Source of the DNA: an uncultured Granulicatella sp.
GTDB lineage: Bacteria; Bacillota; Bacilli; Lactobacillales; Aerococcaceae
Reading direction: 5' to 3'
Length of the DNA stretch: 50,899 nucleotides
NCBI GenBank assembly: GCA_934193545.1
Contig: CAKPVL010000005.1
Span: forward strand, 1 to 50,899
The first letter of the stretch is position 1; each line of letters opens with the position of its first letter. Shown here piece by piece: positions 27,088 to 36,440 of this stretch. The notes under the pieces were generated by a model. It was not told where the DNA came from. It was given only the letters and a program-made list of their open reading frames with translations, and ran no database searches. A program made the translations under genes and the position numbers.

Positions 27088-27660
27088 TTATTGTGCAACT
27101 TTTAATGTTGTTCCTGGAGCAATGTTATCCCCTGTAAGACCATTAATTTGTTTTAATGTCGCAACGTCCATACCATGGTTTACTGCGATACGGTATAAAG
27201 TATCTCCAGCTTTAACTGTATATGTTCCATAGTTACCATTTTGTTGCGCTTGAGTTGTTGGTGTTTGTTGAGTTGTTTGAGCTTGACGAGGAGCTGTTGT
27301 TGTAGCTTCGTTAGCTGTAGTAGTAGCTTCTTGTTTTGTTGTAGCTGCTGTTGTTTCTGGAGTTGCTGTTGTAGTTTCAACAGTCTTCGTTAACATTACA
27401 TCATCAGCTGTTCTTGGTTTTACTTGATTACTGTTATTGCTAATTGAGAACCACATCATAAATAATAATGGTGCAACAATTACAATAAGGAACACAAATA
27501 ATAACACATTTGATAATGGTGCTACTGCTTTTCCACCTGAGTTTCTAGCACTACGAGAGAATTGACGATTCTTTAAATTCTCATCTTCTCCAAATTTTCT
27601 TTCCCATGGTTGTTCTTCTGTTTGATTTAAATCTTCATTATTATTAAAGTTATCGCTCAT
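27088..27660 (-). CDS. Membrane-anchored LysM-domain protein
   Basis: A type II membrane protein of 190 residues. Residues 1-48 are polar and cytoplasmic, 50-73 form one membrane helix, 90-143 are a low-complexity Thr/Ala/Gln linker, and 146-189 are a single LysM domain ([20 protein letters not shown]). LysM binds N-acetylglucosamine in peptidoglycan, so the protein probably tethers membrane to wall. It resembles B. subtilis YpbE in architecture and in its place near recQ. There is no catalytic domain. AGGAGG precedes the ATG. Confidence 0.93.
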   Translation of the reverse strand: MSDNFNNNEDLNQTEEQPWERKFGEDENLKNRQFSRSARNSGGKAVAPLSNVLLFVFLIVIVAPLLFMMWFSISNNSNQVKPRTADDVMLTKTVETTTATPETTAATTKQEATTTANEATTTAPRQAQTTQQTPTTQAQQNGNYGTYTVKAGDTLYRIAVNHGMDVATLKQINGLTGDNIAPGTTLKVAQ

Positions 27661-27758
27661 TCAAAAATCCTCCTAATTTGACCCAATGCTATCCTCAGTC
27701 AATTCACTACACAATATAGCATATTCTTACACTCAGGGCAAACTTTTACTTTAGTACT

Positions 27759-27767
27759 ATTGTAGCA
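27759..27767 (-). promoter_or_regulatory. Extended -10 of the LysM-protein gene
   Basis: Minus strand TGCTACAAT lies about 100 bp before the ATG, in the gap after recQ. No convincing -35. Confidence 0.5.
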
Positions 27768-27795
27768 TAAATTCTCAAAAAATCACTCTATTTAA

Positions 27796-29178
27796 TCATA
27801 GATTAAATAATTTCTTAAAGCTTTCTTCGAAGGTGTTTTTGCCATTTTCTTCTTCATTCCAATTTTCTGTTACATCCAGTAAAAATAAATCAAGATGCCT
27901 GCAACTGCTACACTTTCCACACGGTTCTTTTCGATTTTCTCCGAAGAACTGTGCTAAGTACTGTTCTTTACACTGATTCGTGGTCGCAAACTCTTCAATC
28001 TGCCCCACTTGTTTTAATTTACGCGTTCGCTGGAACTTGATAAACTCATTCTTTTGTTCATTATTCCAACGAAATGCATTCGCAATCTCTTTGATATTTT
28101 GATGCAGTTCCGTTTCTTCCTCGTCACCTGCTTCATACGACCGTTCGATTTTACGTCCCATTTCGGAAAAATCGTCCGGATGAACAAAAGCGATACAACG
28201 ACTAAACTGCAGGTCTCTTCCAGCTCGGCCGATTTGTTGCACATAATCTTCAAGCGTTTGAGGAAGTTGATAATGAATAATTGTTCGAATATTCGACTGA
28301 TTAATCCCCATTCCAAAAGCACTTGTCGCTAATAATATATTCAGTTCTCCCCTAAAGAATTTCTGCTGAATCGTTTGGCGATCACTACTATGTCTCTTGG
28401 AATGGAAGGTATCAATTTTTGTAAATCCTTCCTCTTGGAGCGATTCTTTTAACCCTTCAATCTCTTTAATCGTTGATGCATACACGATACAAGGATATTC
28501 CACACGCTTCAACAATTCAGAAAGCATCTTACTGCGGAGTCCTTCAACCGAAATAACATCAATTTCACGATTCTTCAAGAAGGCATGTCCTTGGAAATAA
28601 GTCACATCCTCTTTATTTAATCCTAAGAAGGTATAAATATCATGAATGACTTGAGTCGTCGCCGTTGCCGTTAACGCTAACGTCCTAGGACTTCCCAAAC
28701 TCTTTCTCATCTTTCCGATAAATAGGTAATCACTTCTAAAGTCATACCCCCACTGCGATATACAATGCGCCTCATCGACGACGAGTAATCCTATTTCCAG
28801 TTTTGATAATTGCTTAAAGAATCTTGGTGCTTGAAGCATCTCCGGAGAAACAAAAATAAATTGATACTCCTTTAACGTACTTAAAATATAATTCTTCTCA
28901 GACTCTGACATAAGAGACGTGATGGCCACCGCTCTATGAATTCCTAGCTGTTTTAAACTAGCAACTTGATCCACCATTAACGCAATCAGCGGAGACACAA
29001 TCACGACTCTGCAGTTTTCTTTGACGCCAATATATTGATAAATAAACGATTTCCCATTTCCTGTTGGTAAAATCGCAATCGCATCATGCCCTGCCTCAAG
29101 AGCGCTGATGACTTCCTGTTGTCCTTCTCGGAACTCATCATATCCGAATCGATTCAATATTGGATCCATGTCATTCAC
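27796..29178 (-). CDS. recQ: ATP-dependent DNA helicase RecQ (short, RecS-like)
   Basis: An SF2 3'-5' helicase in recombination and fork repair. Walker A PTGNGKS is at 38-44, VVDEAHCISQWGYDFR is motif II plus the aromatic-rich loop, and QIGRAGRDLQ is motif VI. A zinc-binding region with Cys residues in CKEQYLAQFFG and PCGKCSSC follows. At 460 residues it ends after the RecQ-Zn region; the winged-helix and HRDC domains of full-length RecQ are missing, as in B. subtilis RecS. The start overlaps the end of ypbB by 8 bp, so the two genes are coupled. Confidence 0.95.
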   Translation of the reverse strand: MNDMDPILNRFGYDEFREGQQEVISALEAGHDAIAILPTGNGKSFIYQYIGVKENCRVVIVSPLIALMVDQVASLKQLGIHRAVAITSLMSESEKNYILSTLKEYQFIFVSPEMLQAPRFFKQLSKLEIGLLVVDEAHCISQWGYDFRSDYLFIGKMRKSLGSPRTLALTATATTQVIHDIYTFLGLNKEDVTYFQGHAFLKNREIDVISVEGLRSKMLSELLKRVEYPCIVYASTIKEIEGLKESLQEEGFTKIDTFHSKRHSSDRQTIQQKFFRGELNILLATSAFGMGINQSNIRTIIHYQLPQTLEDYVQQIGRAGRDLQFSRCIAFVHPDDFSEMGRKIERSYEAGDEEETELHQNIKEIANAFRWNNEQKNEFIKFQRTRKLKQVGQIEEFATTNQCKEQYLAQFFGENRKEPCGKCSSCRHLDLFLLDVTENWNEEENGKNTFEESFKKLFNL

Positions 29179-30238
29179 GCTCCTTTAAGGCCTTGATTTG
29201 ATAGTATCTGAATAAGAAGAAATCCAGTTTTTTCCCTTCTGCTTCAAACTGGTCTTTAGCCTCTTTATACTTTGGATACTGCTCGTTTTCGAAAAGTTCT
29301 TTGTACGCCACGGCAGCCTTCGTTTCCTCTACACGTTTATAAAATGCATCTTTTGTAAGTAACAAATGCTTTAAGAGATGATCGTTAATCGTGCTTTCTT
29401 TGAGTTTACGTAGACGTGCAATCTCCGTTCGTTTTAATCCTTTTTCAAATAGACGAACGGTTTCTTGAACGGAACTCGTTTCATGAGAAATCCATTCAAA
29501 CATTTTAGAAAACCATCCATAAGTGATTGGAGAATTTTCAGGTTCCTCAAAGACATCACTCACCCATTTCATGAAGACTAATCTTGAGAGAGGTTCACAG
29601 TCTTCAACCATGGTAAATTCCCATAACGAAACGAGCTCGTCTTCTAGAGCCGCTGTCGACTTAGCTCCATTAAAAAGCCCTACCCAATGTCCTTTCACAG
29701 ATTCATCTTGTTTATCCGCCCAAACCTTGAACTCTTCAACAACACTACTAAACCAAACTGGTGTAATGTTCTCTTTTTCTTCTTTATACCATCGTTTGAA
29801 TAATTGCTGTAACCATACATTTTGAATCAGAGGACGATAGCTTGTTTCTTCGTAGCGGTGATAACTAATCCATTCAATCCAGAGTCTTGTCACATCTCTT
29901 AATTGCACAAACGAATATGGATGCATCAAGTAATTGACAGGATGACTTCCGTTTGTCACAAGCGAAAATTCTGGAATTTCTTTAAGGAGTACTAATCCTG
30001 ATTCATTTTCGCTAACTATTCTTTCACGGAAGAATCCATCTACTAATTGATGAAAGTACTCTTCTTTTAAATGAGGTAAACTAGCAAAAAACACTTCAGT
30101 TTTATCTTCTGTCACTCCAATTAAAGTCGACATGGTACGATTTCCCGTTAAAATACGATATAATCGATTTAACGGAACCACACCATACGACTTGATCGCA
30201 TGTAATATCCAAATTTGATAAAAGGAGTACTGACTCAT
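29171..30238 (-). CDS. ypbB: YpbB-like helix-turn-helix protein, RecQ partner
   Basis: A 355-residue protein whose C-terminal part (about 270-320, with [23 protein letters not shown]) is a helix-turn-helix like those found beside or fused to RecQ helicases. The N-terminal 250 residues are helical without known motifs. Position directly upstream of, and overlapping, recQ is conserved in Bacillus and relatives, which suggests an accessory DNA-binding factor; this is inference. Its ATG shares bases with the ATG of the divergent ferredoxin gene (CATG), so its promoter must lie inside that gene. A weak GAGAGG ribosome site is present. Confidence 0.85.
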   Translation of the reverse strand: MSQYSFYQIWILHAIKSYGVVPLNRLYRILTGNRTMSTLIGVTEDKTEVFFASLPHLKEEYFHQLVDGFFRERIVSENESGLVLLKEIPEFSLVTNGSHPVNYLMHPYSFVQLRDVTRLWIEWISYHRYEETSYRPLIQNVWLQQLFKRWYKEEKENITPVWFSSVVEEFKVWADKQDESVKGHWVGLFNGAKSTAALEDELVSLWEFTMVEDCEPLSRLVFMKWVSDVFEEPENSPITYGWFSKMFEWISHETSSVQETVRLFEKGLKRTEIARLRKLKESTINDHLLKHLLLTKDAFYKRVEETKAAVAYKELFENEQYPKYKEAKDQFEAEGKKLDFFLFRYYQIKALKERE

Positions 30239-30491
30239 GGATAATAAATCCTCTCTTTCAAAAATTTATACAAAAGTTGATTGCGAGTCTTGCATCGCAT
30301 GTGGCATCTGTCAACTACGTGCTCCTGAAATCTTCGAGTACGATGCTGAAGGGATTGCCTTTGTAAAACAAGACAACAATACCGGAACAGTTCCACTACC
30401 AGAAGATACGCTAGAAAAGTTCAAAGATGCTTATACAGCTTGTCCAACGGGAGCCATTAAACGAAAAAATAGCCCATTTAATGAAGAATAA
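30237..30491 (+). CDS. fer: [4Fe-4S] ferredoxin
   Basis: An 84-residue low-potential electron carrier. The cluster ligands are Cys19, Cys22, Cys25 (CIACGIC) and Cys69 (ACPTG), spaced as in Bacillus monocluster ferredoxin. An additional Cys16 makes the unusual run C-x2-C-x2-C-x2-C. The rest ([15 protein letters not shown]) is family-typical. The gene diverges from ypbB with overlapping start codons; AAAGGAG for fer lies within the ypbB 5' coding end. A strong terminator follows. The electron partner is not identified. Confidence 0.96.
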   Translation: MDNKSSLSKIYTKVDCESCIACGICQLRAPEIFEYDAEGIAFVKQDNNTGTVPLPEDTLEKFKDAYTACPTGAIKRKNSPFNEE

Positions 30492-30500
30492 ATAAACAAA

Positions 30501-30526
30501 ACGGACTCACAACAGTATGAGTCCGT
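30501..30526. terminator. Terminator after fer (also usable from rluB side)
   Basis: ACGGACTCA pairs perfectly with TGAGTCCGT around an 8-nt loop; T5 follows on the plus strand and a short A-run precedes it. Confidence 0.88.
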
Positions 30527-30556
30527 TTTTCTTTTGTATGACTCCCTAAAAGAAAT

Positions 30557-31282
30557 CTATTTTTCATCTAAAGCGAGCTTTCTTAGTTTCTGCACTTCGA
30601 ATGAGCGTAATTCACGATAATCTCCAGGGCGTAAGTTTTCCAACGTTAAAAATCCAAACTCTTCACGTTTTAATTTTATAACAGGTAACTCCACTGCTTC
30701 AAACATACGCTTCACTTGATGGTTCCATCCTTCGTGAATTGTTAAAGCGACAATCCCTGTTCCTTTATCGGTATCCACCGATAAAATTTGAGCTCTAGCA
30801 TTTGACGTTTTCTTGCCATCTAAGACAATTCCACGTTCCAATTGACGCATTTGTCTTGGCGTTGGAATTCCTTTAACTTTGGCGATATATTTCTTTTCTA
30901 CGTGATGCTTTGGATGCGTCATTAAGTTTGAAAACTCACCGTCATTCGTTAACAAAAGAAGTCCTGTTGTATCGTAGTCCAAACGTCCCACTGGATACAC
31001 GCGTTGTTCTACATCTTTAAAATAGTCTGTCACAACAGTTCTTCCTTTATCATCACTGGCACTTGAAAGCACGCCTTTTGGTTTATAAAACATGAAGTAC
31101 ACAGGTTCTTCTTTATAAATTGGAATACCATCTACCTCAATTTTATCGTTGGCACCTACTTTAAAGCCGAGTTCTCTCACAACTTCACCATTGACCTTCA
31201 CACGGCCTTCCTGAATAAATGACTCACATTTTCTGCGGGATGCCACACCAGCGTGCGCCATTACTTTTTGTAATCTTTCCAC
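30557..31282 (-). CDS. rluB: Ribosomal large subunit pseudouridine synthase B
   Basis: Makes a pseudouridine in 23S rRNA (position 2605 region in E. coli). An S4 RNA-binding domain (1-60, LQKVMAHAGVASRRKCE) precedes the RsuA-family catalytic domain with Asp102 in VGRLDYDTTGLLLLTNDG. 241 residues is normal. The start is GTG, 8 bp after scpB, with only a modest ribosome site (GTAGG), so coupling to scpB is likely. The scpA-scpB-rluB order is conserved in Firmicutes. Confidence 0.96.
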   Translation of the reverse strand: MERLQKVMAHAGVASRRKCESFIQEGRVKVNGEVVRELGFKVGANDKIEVDGIPIYKEEPVYFMFYKPKGVLSSASDDKGRTVVTDYFKDVEQRVYPVGRLDYDTTGLLLLTNDGEFSNLMTHPKHHVEKKYIAKVKGIPTPRQMRQLERGIVLDGKKTSNARAQILSVDTDKGTGIVALTIHEGWNHQVKRMFEAVELPVIKLKREEFGFLTLENLRPGDYRELRSFEVQKLRKLALDEK

Positions 31283-31290
31283 AAAAAAAC

Positions 31291-31911
31291 CTACTCTTTC
31301 TCTTCTTCTACTTCATGATGTTCTTTAGAGCGCATTTCCAGCTCTTCAAACAAATCATGATTATCTCTAAATAATTGATTAGCTTCTTCAGAATCTAAAT
31401 CGAATAAATCTGAAGCATCTGGCAATGCATCTAGCGATTCTAATCCAAAGTAATCCATAAAATAAGCTGTTGTCTTATACAATTTTGGACGTCCTGGAGT
31501 CTCTAATCTTCCAGCCTCTTCAATTAAATCTCTTAGCAATAGTTTTTGAATCGAACCACTGCTTTGAACGCCACGAATCGACTCAATATCCACACGTGTG
31601 ACAGGTTGCTTATACGCGATAATCGCTAACGTTTCTAGAGAAGCTTGAGACAATTGAGAAGAATATGGAGAAACCGCATATTTTTCGATATATGATTTTA
31701 AACTAGCCTTTGTCACAAGCTTATAATGAGAAGCCGTGAGAAGAAGTTCTAGTCCACTATTTTCGTCCTCTAAGCGTTTCTTTAATTCATCTAGTAACTG
31801 ACGAACTGCACTTCTTTCGAGTTCTAAAATATAGCTTGCTTCTTCTAATGTAATCCCATCATCTCCAGCAACAAATAGTAAGCCTTCTAATACTGAAATG
31901 TAATTAGTCAC
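31291..31911 (-). CDS. scpB: Segregation and condensation protein B
   Basis: The winged-helix kite subunit of the Smc-ScpAB condensin, needed for chromosome segregation. TNYISVLEGLLFVAGDDG at the N-terminus and LETLAIIAYKQPVTRVDIESIRG in the second winged helix are family signatures. I choose the GTG at 31911, with AAGGAG upstream; this overlaps the scpA end by 8 bp. A longer frame from a TTG exists without support. 206 residues with an acidic tail. Confidence 0.95.
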   Translation of the reverse strand: MTNYISVLEGLLFVAGDDGITLEEASYILELERSAVRQLLDELKKRLEDENSGLELLLTASHYKLVTKASLKSYIEKYAVSPYSSQLSQASLETLAIIAYKQPVTRVDIESIRGVQSSGSIQKLLLRDLIEEAGRLETPGRPKLYKTTAYFMDYFGLESLDALPDASDLFDLDSEEANQLFRDNHDLFEELEMRSKEHHEVEEEKE

Positions 31912-32665
31912 TCTCTTTCTCCTTTTCTTGTCTTTTCTCAATCAAAATATCCTCATATGGAGAACTTTGAATAAAACGGACACGATGCTCCCGAACTAAC
32001 TGTAACATCGCTAAGAATGTCGTTGTAATCGCATGCCTGTTGAACGCTGGGAAACATTCCTCAAACGGGACTTGTTTCTTATCTGTATGCTCGATTTTTG
32101 AAATAATCGAATCCATCAATTCTTCAACCGTATGCGTTTCATGTTGAATATTGGCCTTAAGCGGCATTTTCGCAATATTCTTACGCGCTAATTTCTTTAA
32201 CGCATTCCATAAATCTTGAGTCGTCACTTCTCCTTCTTTTAAAGGAATGATTTCCTGCATCGAAGACAAGTCACTCGCTTCTTTCCCAAAGTGTAATCCC
32301 CTTAGGAAAGAAAGCTCCTCAAGTTTTTTAGCATTTTCTTTAATTTGTTGATATTCCAATAACTGTTGAACGAGCTGGTCACGAGGATCTTCTACAATTG
32401 GCTCCCCGTCTTCATCCAACTCTTCCAATTTTGGTTTTGGAAGAAGCATTCTTGCTTTGATTTCTAATAATGTTGATGCCATTACTAAATACTCGGCTGC
32501 CACTTCCAACTCCAAAGTTTTCATGGAATGAATGAAGTTCAAATATTGCTTCGTTAATTCATTCATCGGAATATCGTAAATATCGATTTTCATCTCACGA
32601 ATCAGATGCAAGAGGACGTCCATCGGTCCTTCGTATTCAGCTACTTTAATTGTTAAATCTTCCAT
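31904..32665 (-). CDS. scpA: Segregation and condensation protein A
   Basis: The kleisin subunit that bridges the Smc heads. The N-terminal VAEYEGPMDVLLHLIREMKIDIYDIP is the Smc-neck binding helix region, and the C-terminal winged helix (about 195-245, TTFLAMLQLVREHRVRF) binds the other head. 253 residues is normal. The ATG overlaps the end of ribT by 13 bp and has GTGAGG upstream. Confidence 0.97.
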   Translation of the reverse strand: MEDLTIKVAEYEGPMDVLLHLIREMKIDIYDIPMNELTKQYLNFIHSMKTLELEVAAEYLVMASTLLEIKARMLLPKPKLEELDEDGEPIVEDPRDQLVQQLLEYQQIKENAKKLEELSFLRGLHFGKEASDLSSMQEIIPLKEGEVTTQDLWNALKKLARKNIAKMPLKANIQHETHTVEELMDSIISKIEHTDKKQVPFEECFPAFNRHAITTTFLAMLQLVREHRVRFIQSSPYEDILIEKRQEKEKESD

Positions 32666-33030
32666 GGTTCCTCACTTACACGATGTTTATTCCATTTTGC
32701 GAGAATCACACTCGTCTCAATTGTTCCACTCAATACTTTATCTTCCATCTTTGCTAAATCTTCTAACATTTGGAATGTAATATTTTCCCCACGAAACGAA
32801 GGTGACACTGATAAGTATTTAATGACAATCGTGTCTGTTGTACTTTCTCCACCAATCAATCCAATAAAATTCTCGCTGTCACTTTCTTTAAAAAGCCAGC
32901 ATTTGATGGATGGATTTGTCGCGATTTCTTCAATTTCCTCTTGCAATCGTTTAAAGTCCTTGAATTCTGGGATGTAAGAAAGTAATCCCATCACAATTTT
33001 TTTATTCGTTGCTGAATAAGGTACTAACAA
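32653..33030 (-). CDS. ribT: RibT-like GNAT acetyltransferase
   Basis: A small GNAT-fold protein of 125 residues. KKIVMGLLSYIPEFKDFKRLQ closely parallels the start of B. subtilis RibT, which also lies just before scpA. IKYLSVSPSFRGENI is the acetyl-CoA motif A equivalent, but the usual Q/RxxGxG/A is weak (RGENIT). I choose the TTG at 33030: AGGAGG is 7 nt upstream and the resulting N-terminus aligns with RibT, whereas the ATG 6 bp earlier is too close to the ribosome site. B. subtilis RibT is encoded after the riboflavin operon; no rib genes are present here. The substrate is unknown. Confidence 0.85.
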   Translation of the reverse strand: MLVPYSATNKKIVMGLLSYIPEFKDFKRLQEEIEEIATNPSIKCWLFKESDSENFIGLIGGESTTDTIVIKYLSVSPSFRGENITFQMLEDLAKMEDKVLSGTIETSVILAKWNKHRVSEEPWKI

Positions 33031-33056
33031 ATTCATTCCTCCTCGAGGTTCGTCTC

Positions 33057-33872
33057 TTAATATAAAACTAACACTTTACGAACCAATGATTTGAACACTT
33101 CTTTAACGCGTTGTGTTGTTTCTACCACTTCTTCGTGGTTTAAGTTTGCTTGCATTCCTGCAGCTAAGTTTGTGATACATGAAATACCAATTACTTTGAT
33201 ACCAGCGTGATTTGCTACGATAACTTCAGGAACTGTTGACATTCCTACAGCGTCCCCACCTACTGCTTGTGTGAAGCGGATTTCTGCTGGTGTTTCATAT
33301 GTCGGACCAGAGTATCCCATGTATACTCCTTCTTTAATATTGATGTTTAATTCTTTAGCAGCTTTACGAACCACTTCTTGTCCATATTCGTGGTACGCAT
33401 GGCTCATATCAGGGAAACGAGGTCCAAAGCGGTCATCGTTTGGCCCGATTAATGGGTTTGTACCAGTGTAGTTAATTTGGTCTGTAATAATCATTAAGTC
33501 CCCTGGTTCAAATGTTGGGTTTGCTCCACCTGCAGAGTTTGTAACAATAATCGTTTCAATATCTAAAAGTTTCATTAAACGAATTGGGAACGTTACTGTT
33601 TCCATATCGTAACCTTCATAGTAGTGGAAACGTCCGTCCATGATTAGAACTTGTTTCCCTTCTAATTCACCATATACAAGACGGCCAGCATGACCGACAA
33701 CTGTAGAAACTGGGAAGTTTGGAATATCTTTGTAGTCAAAGATTAATGGGTTCTTCACTTCTCCAGCAAGTTCTCCAAGACCTGATCCTAAAATCATTCC
33801 GAAATCAATGTGACCAATACCTTTTTCTTGTAAAAACGTTTTTGTTTCAACTAATTGTTCGTATTTGCTCAT
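33057..33872 (-). CDS. punA: Purine-nucleoside phosphorylase
   Basis: Phosphorolyses purine (deoxy)nucleosides, especially guanosine and inosine, to base and pentose-1-phosphate. Family-2 trimeric PNP signatures are GSGLGELA (29-36), VVGHAGRLVYGE, TNSAGGANPTFEPGDLM and VGMSTVPEVIVANHAGI. 271 residues is normal. It follows deoB by 19 bp; the phosphorylase product is the substrate of DeoB, so the pair is a nucleoside-salvage unit. GAGGG precedes the ATG. Confidence 0.95.
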   Translation of the reverse strand: MSKYEQLVETKTFLQEKGIGHIDFGMILGSGLGELAGEVKNPLIFDYKDIPNFPVSTVVGHAGRLVYGELEGKQVLIMDGRFHYYEGYDMETVTFPIRLMKLLDIETIIVTNSAGGANPTFEPGDLMIITDQINYTGTNPLIGPNDDRFGPRFPDMSHAYHEYGQEVVRKAAKELNINIKEGVYMGYSGPTYETPAEIRFTQAVGGDAVGMSTVPEVIVANHAGIKVIGISCITNLAAGMQANLNHEEVVETTQRVKEVFKSLVRKVLVLY

Positions 33873-33891
33873 GTTGTTCCCTCTTTCTATA

Positions 33892-35061
33892 TTAGTTTAA
33901 TTCTTTTAAGAAGCTTGTTCCGTTTCCAGTTGATGCTACACCAAAGTTTTCGCTAATTGTTTCTGCGATATCACTGAAGTGGCCTTCTGGTAAGTGTGTT
34001 GGGTGTTTCAATGATTTGCTGATGGCTAACACTGGAATGTACTCACGAGTGTGGTCTGTCCCTTTGAATGTTGGGTCGTTTCCGTGGTCAGCTGTGATAA
34101 TTAATAAATCATCTTCTTGCATGTTTTCAACGATTTCTGGAATACGAGCATCAAATGCTTCAAGCGCTTCTCCGTATCCTTTTGTATTACGACGGTGTCC
34201 ATAAACTGCATCGAAGTCTACTAAGTTTAAGAAACTCATACCAGTGAAGTCTTTCTTCAATACTTCCACTAATTTATCCACGCCATCCATATTGTCTTTT
34301 GTACGAACGAATTCAGTAATTCCTTGTCCGTTGAAGATATCGTTAATCTTACCAATTGCAATCACATCAAATCCATCTTTCTTCAAGAAGTCTAATGTTG
34401 TTTCGCCAAATGGACTTAACGCATAGTCATGACGGTTTGAAGTTCTTTGGAAGTTACCTGGTTCACCTACATATGGACGAGCAATGATACGACCAATCAT
34501 ATATGGATCGTCTTTTGTAATTTCACGAGCGTATTCACAAATACGGTATAACTCTTCTAGCGGAATAATGTCTTCATGCGCTGCAATTTGCATTACAGGG
34601 TCTGCAGAAGTATAAACGATTAAATCGCCTGTTTCCATTTGGTGTTTACCGTAGTCATCAATAACCGCTGTACCACTGTATGGTAAGTTACATACAATTC
34701 CTCTTCCTGAGAACTCAGAAATACGGTCTAATAATTCTTGTGGGAAACCATCAGGGAATACTCGGAAAGGAGTTTTAATATTTAACCCCATTAATTCCCA
34801 GTGACCTGTCATTGTGTCTTTACCAACAGAAACTTCTTCCAGTTTAGTATAGCTTCCTTCTGGATGTTCTACTGGTGGAACTGTTTTTAAAGGAGCGATA
34901 TTTCCTAAACCATAACGTTGCATATTTGGTACGTTTAAGCCCACAGTTTCTGAAATATGACCTAAAGTATGTGAACCTGCATCATCAAATTTTGCAGCAT
35001 CTGGTGCTTCTCCAATCCCTACAGAGTCCATTACAATGACATGTATTCTTTTAAATTTCAT
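33892..35061 (-). CDS. deoB: Phosphopentomutase
   Basis: Interconverts ribose- or deoxyribose-1-phosphate and 5-phosphate. An alkaline-phosphatase-superfamily metalloenzyme with Asp12 ([12 protein letters not shown]), the phosphorylated Thr83 ([10 protein letters not shown]) and the second metal site in [18 protein letters not shown]. With the ATG at 35061 (GGAG upstream) it has 389 residues; two in-frame ATG codons just before it lie on the ribosome site. It stands between xerD and punA as in B. subtilis. Confidence 0.96.
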   Translation of the reverse strand: MKFKRIHVIVMDSVGIGEAPDAAKFDDAGSHTLGHISETVGLNVPNMQRYGLGNIAPLKTVPPVEHPEGSYTKLEEVSVGKDTMTGHWELMGLNIKTPFRVFPDGFPQELLDRISEFSGRGIVCNLPYSGTAVIDDYGKHQMETGDLIVYTSADPVMQIAAHEDIIPLEELYRICEYAREITKDDPYMIGRIIARPYVGEPGNFQRTSNRHDYALSPFGETTLDFLKKDGFDVIAIGKINDIFNGQGITEFVRTKDNMDGVDKLVEVLKKDFTGMSFLNLVDFDAVYGHRRNTKGYGEALEAFDARIPEIVENMQEDDLLIITADHGNDPTFKGTDHTREYIPVLAISKSLKHPTHLPEGHFSDIAETISENFGVASTGNGTSFLKELN

Positions 35062-35084
35062 AGTTTCCATCTCCATTTTCTTTA

Positions 35085-35969
35085 TTACGAACGAGGATGT
35101 GCTTGTTTGTAAATTTCCTTCATTCGTTCGTTTGTAATATGTGTATAAATTTGTGTTGTACTAATATCTGAATGTCCAAGCAATTCCTGAACAATTCGAA
35201 GGTCGGCACCCGCTTCTAAAATATGTGTTGCAAAGGAATGGCGCAATGTATGCGGGCTCACTTCCTTTGAAATCATGGCCGTCTGAACAATTTTCTTTAA
35301 ATTCTTCCAGAAACCTTGACGCGTAAACGGACCGCCTCTGTGATTCAAGAACAAGACATTCGATAACTTCTTCTCGTCTTCTAGAGCAGGTCTTGCATAC
35401 TCTAAATAGTTTTGAATCCAGTTGGTAGCTTCTTGACCGATTGGGATAATGCGTTGTTTATTCCCTTTCCCAATCGTTTGTAGGAATCCAAGTTCCAAAT
35501 GCAAATCACTGAGTTCAATACTAATCAGTTCGCTCACACGCATCCCTGTTGCATATAAGAGCTCGAGCATTGCTTTATCTCTTAAGCCTAGAACCGTTGA
35601 GGTATCTGGTACCTCCAACAATCGATTGACCTCATCAATACTGAGCGCTTTTGGCAACTGCTTCTTCGGTTTTGGTGGATGAATTTGTTGCGTCGGGTCT
35701 TTTTCCACCATTCGTTCTTGTACGAGAAACTGGAAGAACTTCTTCAAACAGCTAATCATTCGGCTTGTTGAACTTACTGCATATTCATCTTTTTTCAGTT
35801 TCTGTAAAAACAATACCATCGTTGTATGGTCGACGTCTTGCAGACGTGTTACCTTTTGTTCTTCTAAGAACTGAGAAAACTTCTCCAAGTCCCGTTTATA
35901 ACTGGCAACGGTATTATCGGATAGACCTTGAACGGCGATACTATCCAGGAAGTAGTGTATTTCTTTCAT
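35085..35969 (-). CDS. xerD: Site-specific tyrosine recombinase XerD
   Basis: Resolves chromosome dimers at dif with XerC. A core-binding SAM-like domain (1-85) precedes the catalytic domain with Arg144 (TGMRVSE), Lys168, His240 and Arg243 ([13 protein letters not shown]), His266 and the nucleophile Tyr275 (TTQIYTHIT). 294 residues is normal. The fur-xerD-deoB-punA context identifies it as the chromosomal XerD rather than an integrase. GGAAGGG precedes the ATG, three bases after fur. Confidence 0.96.
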   Translation of the reverse strand: MKEIHYFLDSIAVQGLSDNTVASYKRDLEKFSQFLEEQKVTRLQDVDHTTMVLFLQKLKKDEYAVSSTSRMISCLKKFFQFLVQERMVEKDPTQQIHPPKPKKQLPKALSIDEVNRLLEVPDTSTVLGLRDKAMLELLYATGMRVSELISIELSDLHLELGFLQTIGKGNKQRIIPIGQEATNWIQNYLEYARPALEDEKKLSNVLFLNHRGGPFTRQGFWKNLKKIVQTAMISKEVSPHTLRHSFATHILEAGADLRIVQELLGHSDISTTQIYTHITNERMKEIYKQAHPRS

Positions 35970-35972
35970 CTT

Positions 35973-36422
35973 CTACCCTTCCTTTTGCTGGCAATTTTTG
36001 CAAATTCCGTGGAACGTTAGACGATGATCGAGCACTTGAAACTGGAATTGCTCTAATACTTTTTGTTCAACATCAACGAGTAAATCCTCTTCGACTTCTT
36101 GAATCTGTCCGCATTTCACACATAAAAGATGATGAGCAAAATGACGATTAACGGTTTGTTTCAAATGATAACGGCCAATGCCATCATCAAACAGATTCCT
36201 AGAAATGATTCCTAAGTCGTTTAAAATCTCCAATGTTCGATATACCGTAGCTAGTCCAATGTCTGGATACTTCTGCTTCACGTACATGTAAATTTCTTCA
36301 GCCGTTAAGAGCTCATTCAGATGTTCTAGAAGAATTTCAACTGTTGCCTGTCTTTGCAGGGTCAGTTTAAAACCTTCTTCTTGTAATTTCTTTTGAATCC
36401 CTTCAATAGAAATAGATGACAA
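35973..36422 (-). CDS. fur: Fur-family metalloregulator
   Basis: A winged-helix repressor (about 10-85, with LTLQRQATVEILLEH and IGLATVYRTLEIL) with a C-terminal metal/dimer domain. The CxxC pairs HLLCVKCG and GICKNCQ form a structural zinc site; HFAHHLL is part of the regulatory metal site. DHRLTFHGIC matches B. subtilis Fur closely and Fur also lies beside xerD there, so Fur (iron) is more likely than PerR or Zur. The start is best placed at the TTG at 36422, with GGAGG 8 nt upstream; the GTG 15 bp earlier lacks a ribosome site. Its targets are not evident in this window. Confidence 0.9.
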   Translation of the reverse strand: MSSISIEGIQKKLQEEGFKLTLQRQATVEILLEHLNELLTAEEIYMYVKQKYPDIGLATVYRTLEILNDLGIISRNLFDDGIGRYHLKQTVNRHFAHHLLCVKCGQIQEVEEDLLVDVEQKVLEQFQFQVLDHRLTFHGICKNCQQKEG

Positions 36423-36440
36423 GCGACTCGCCTCCACTCA

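Noticed and set aside
27180..27410. Tandem DNA repeat in the LysM gene
   Set aside because: It is codon-level low complexity from the Thr/Ala/Gln linker, without a regular repeat period.
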